This document shows positions 63,823-64,000 of a stretch of DNA of 64,000 nt, piece by piece. The translations under genes were made by a program, and so were the position numbers. The DNA comes from Marivirga salinae (GTDB lineage: Bacteria; Bacteroidota; Bacteroidia; Cytophagales; Cyclobacteriaceae), in the NCBI RefSeq assembly GCF_030503855.1, contig NZ_CP129971.1:1433501-1497500 (forward strand), written 5' to 3'. The notes under the pieces were generated by a model. It saw only the letters and a list, made by a program, of their open reading frames with translations, had not been told where the DNA came from and ran no database searches. Position 1 is the stretch's first letter. Each line of letters starts with the position of its first letter.

Positions 63823-64000
63823 AACACTTCTAAAAGACTATAAAAATTGCCTAAACGATTATACGATTTATTAAGATTATCAGGCATTTAGCCTTTATTA
63901 ACGCTATTGCGCTCTATATGTTAAGGGAATTTGAAATATATATTTATATAAGCGAAAATAAATAATGTTTGTTTAATCAGATATATTTTGTAATATTTAA

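Noticed and set aside
1..64000. CRISPR arrays, tRNA or rRNA genes
   Set aside because: No regularly spaced short direct repeats, no cloverleaf-like sequence with TTCGA-type arm and no rRNA-like conserved stretch was noticed in the intergenic gaps. A tRNAscan or Infernal run would settle small RNAs.

Overview
The window is AT-rich and reads as the chromosome of a marine-type Bacteroidota, most likely Cytophagales (Marivirga-like; the genus is a guess). Evidence: type IX secretion genes (PorG-like, PorU, PorV), the nadK / DUF6089 / uppS / bamA / skp / skp block typical of the phylum, SecA with a Bacteroidota-style length, M16 and M1 peptidases of Bacteroidota type, TAnnTTTG-like promoter boxes and few Shine-Dalgarno sequences. 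No rRNA, tRNA or CRISPR array was seen.

Layout. 1-3.6 kb: partial ABC ATPase, TRIC-type channel, YciI-like protein, alpha/beta hydrolase and pdxJ, all on the minus strand. 3.6-14.3 kb: plus-strand run of yqeY-cvpA-pabA/trpG, then hydrolase-CBS-nadK, two DUF6089 proteins, uppS-bamA-skp-skp, closed by a strong terminator. 14.3-31.2 kb: ldcA, a carboxypeptidase-regulatory-domain protein, chrA, a 2OG-Fe(II)-type oxygenase, a lipoprotein, an aminotransferase, an HldE-type kinase, trkH, two small exported proteins, dapF, secA and a SPOR lipoprotein. 31.5-36.7 kb: an M20 amidohydrolase, then an accessory island with three single-gene cassettes and an IS481-type insertion sequence. 36.8-44.4 kb: divergent PiT-like and Na/Pi-type transporters, a tiny cytochrome b5 domain protein, an M1 peptidase / HupE / DUF6702 module. 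44.4-57.9 kb: yicC, a large propeller-barrel protein with an FAD oxidoreductase, an MBL hydrolase, pssA, porU, porV, an M16-like protein and a YkgJ-type protein. 57.9-63.8 kb: the operon sucA-sucB-lpdA (2-oxoglutarate dehydrogenase E1, E2, E3).

The most unusual part is 32927-35272. Three short orphan membrane-protein genes, all on the plus strand, are each followed by a 238-245 nt imperfect palindrome that ends in a GGCGTT(A/G) core. For each cassette, the 7-9 bases at its left border (beginning G|TT) are the exact reverse complement of the bases opening its own downstream palindrome (9, 9 and 7 bp), and these bases differ between cassettes. This is what integron gene cassettes show: an R'' box complementary to an R' box, with recombination after the G. 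Conserved inner stems carry compensatory changes between copies. No integron integrase is in the window, so this looks like an integrase-less cassette array of an unusual, long-attC type, with an IS481 element inserted just beyond its last core site.
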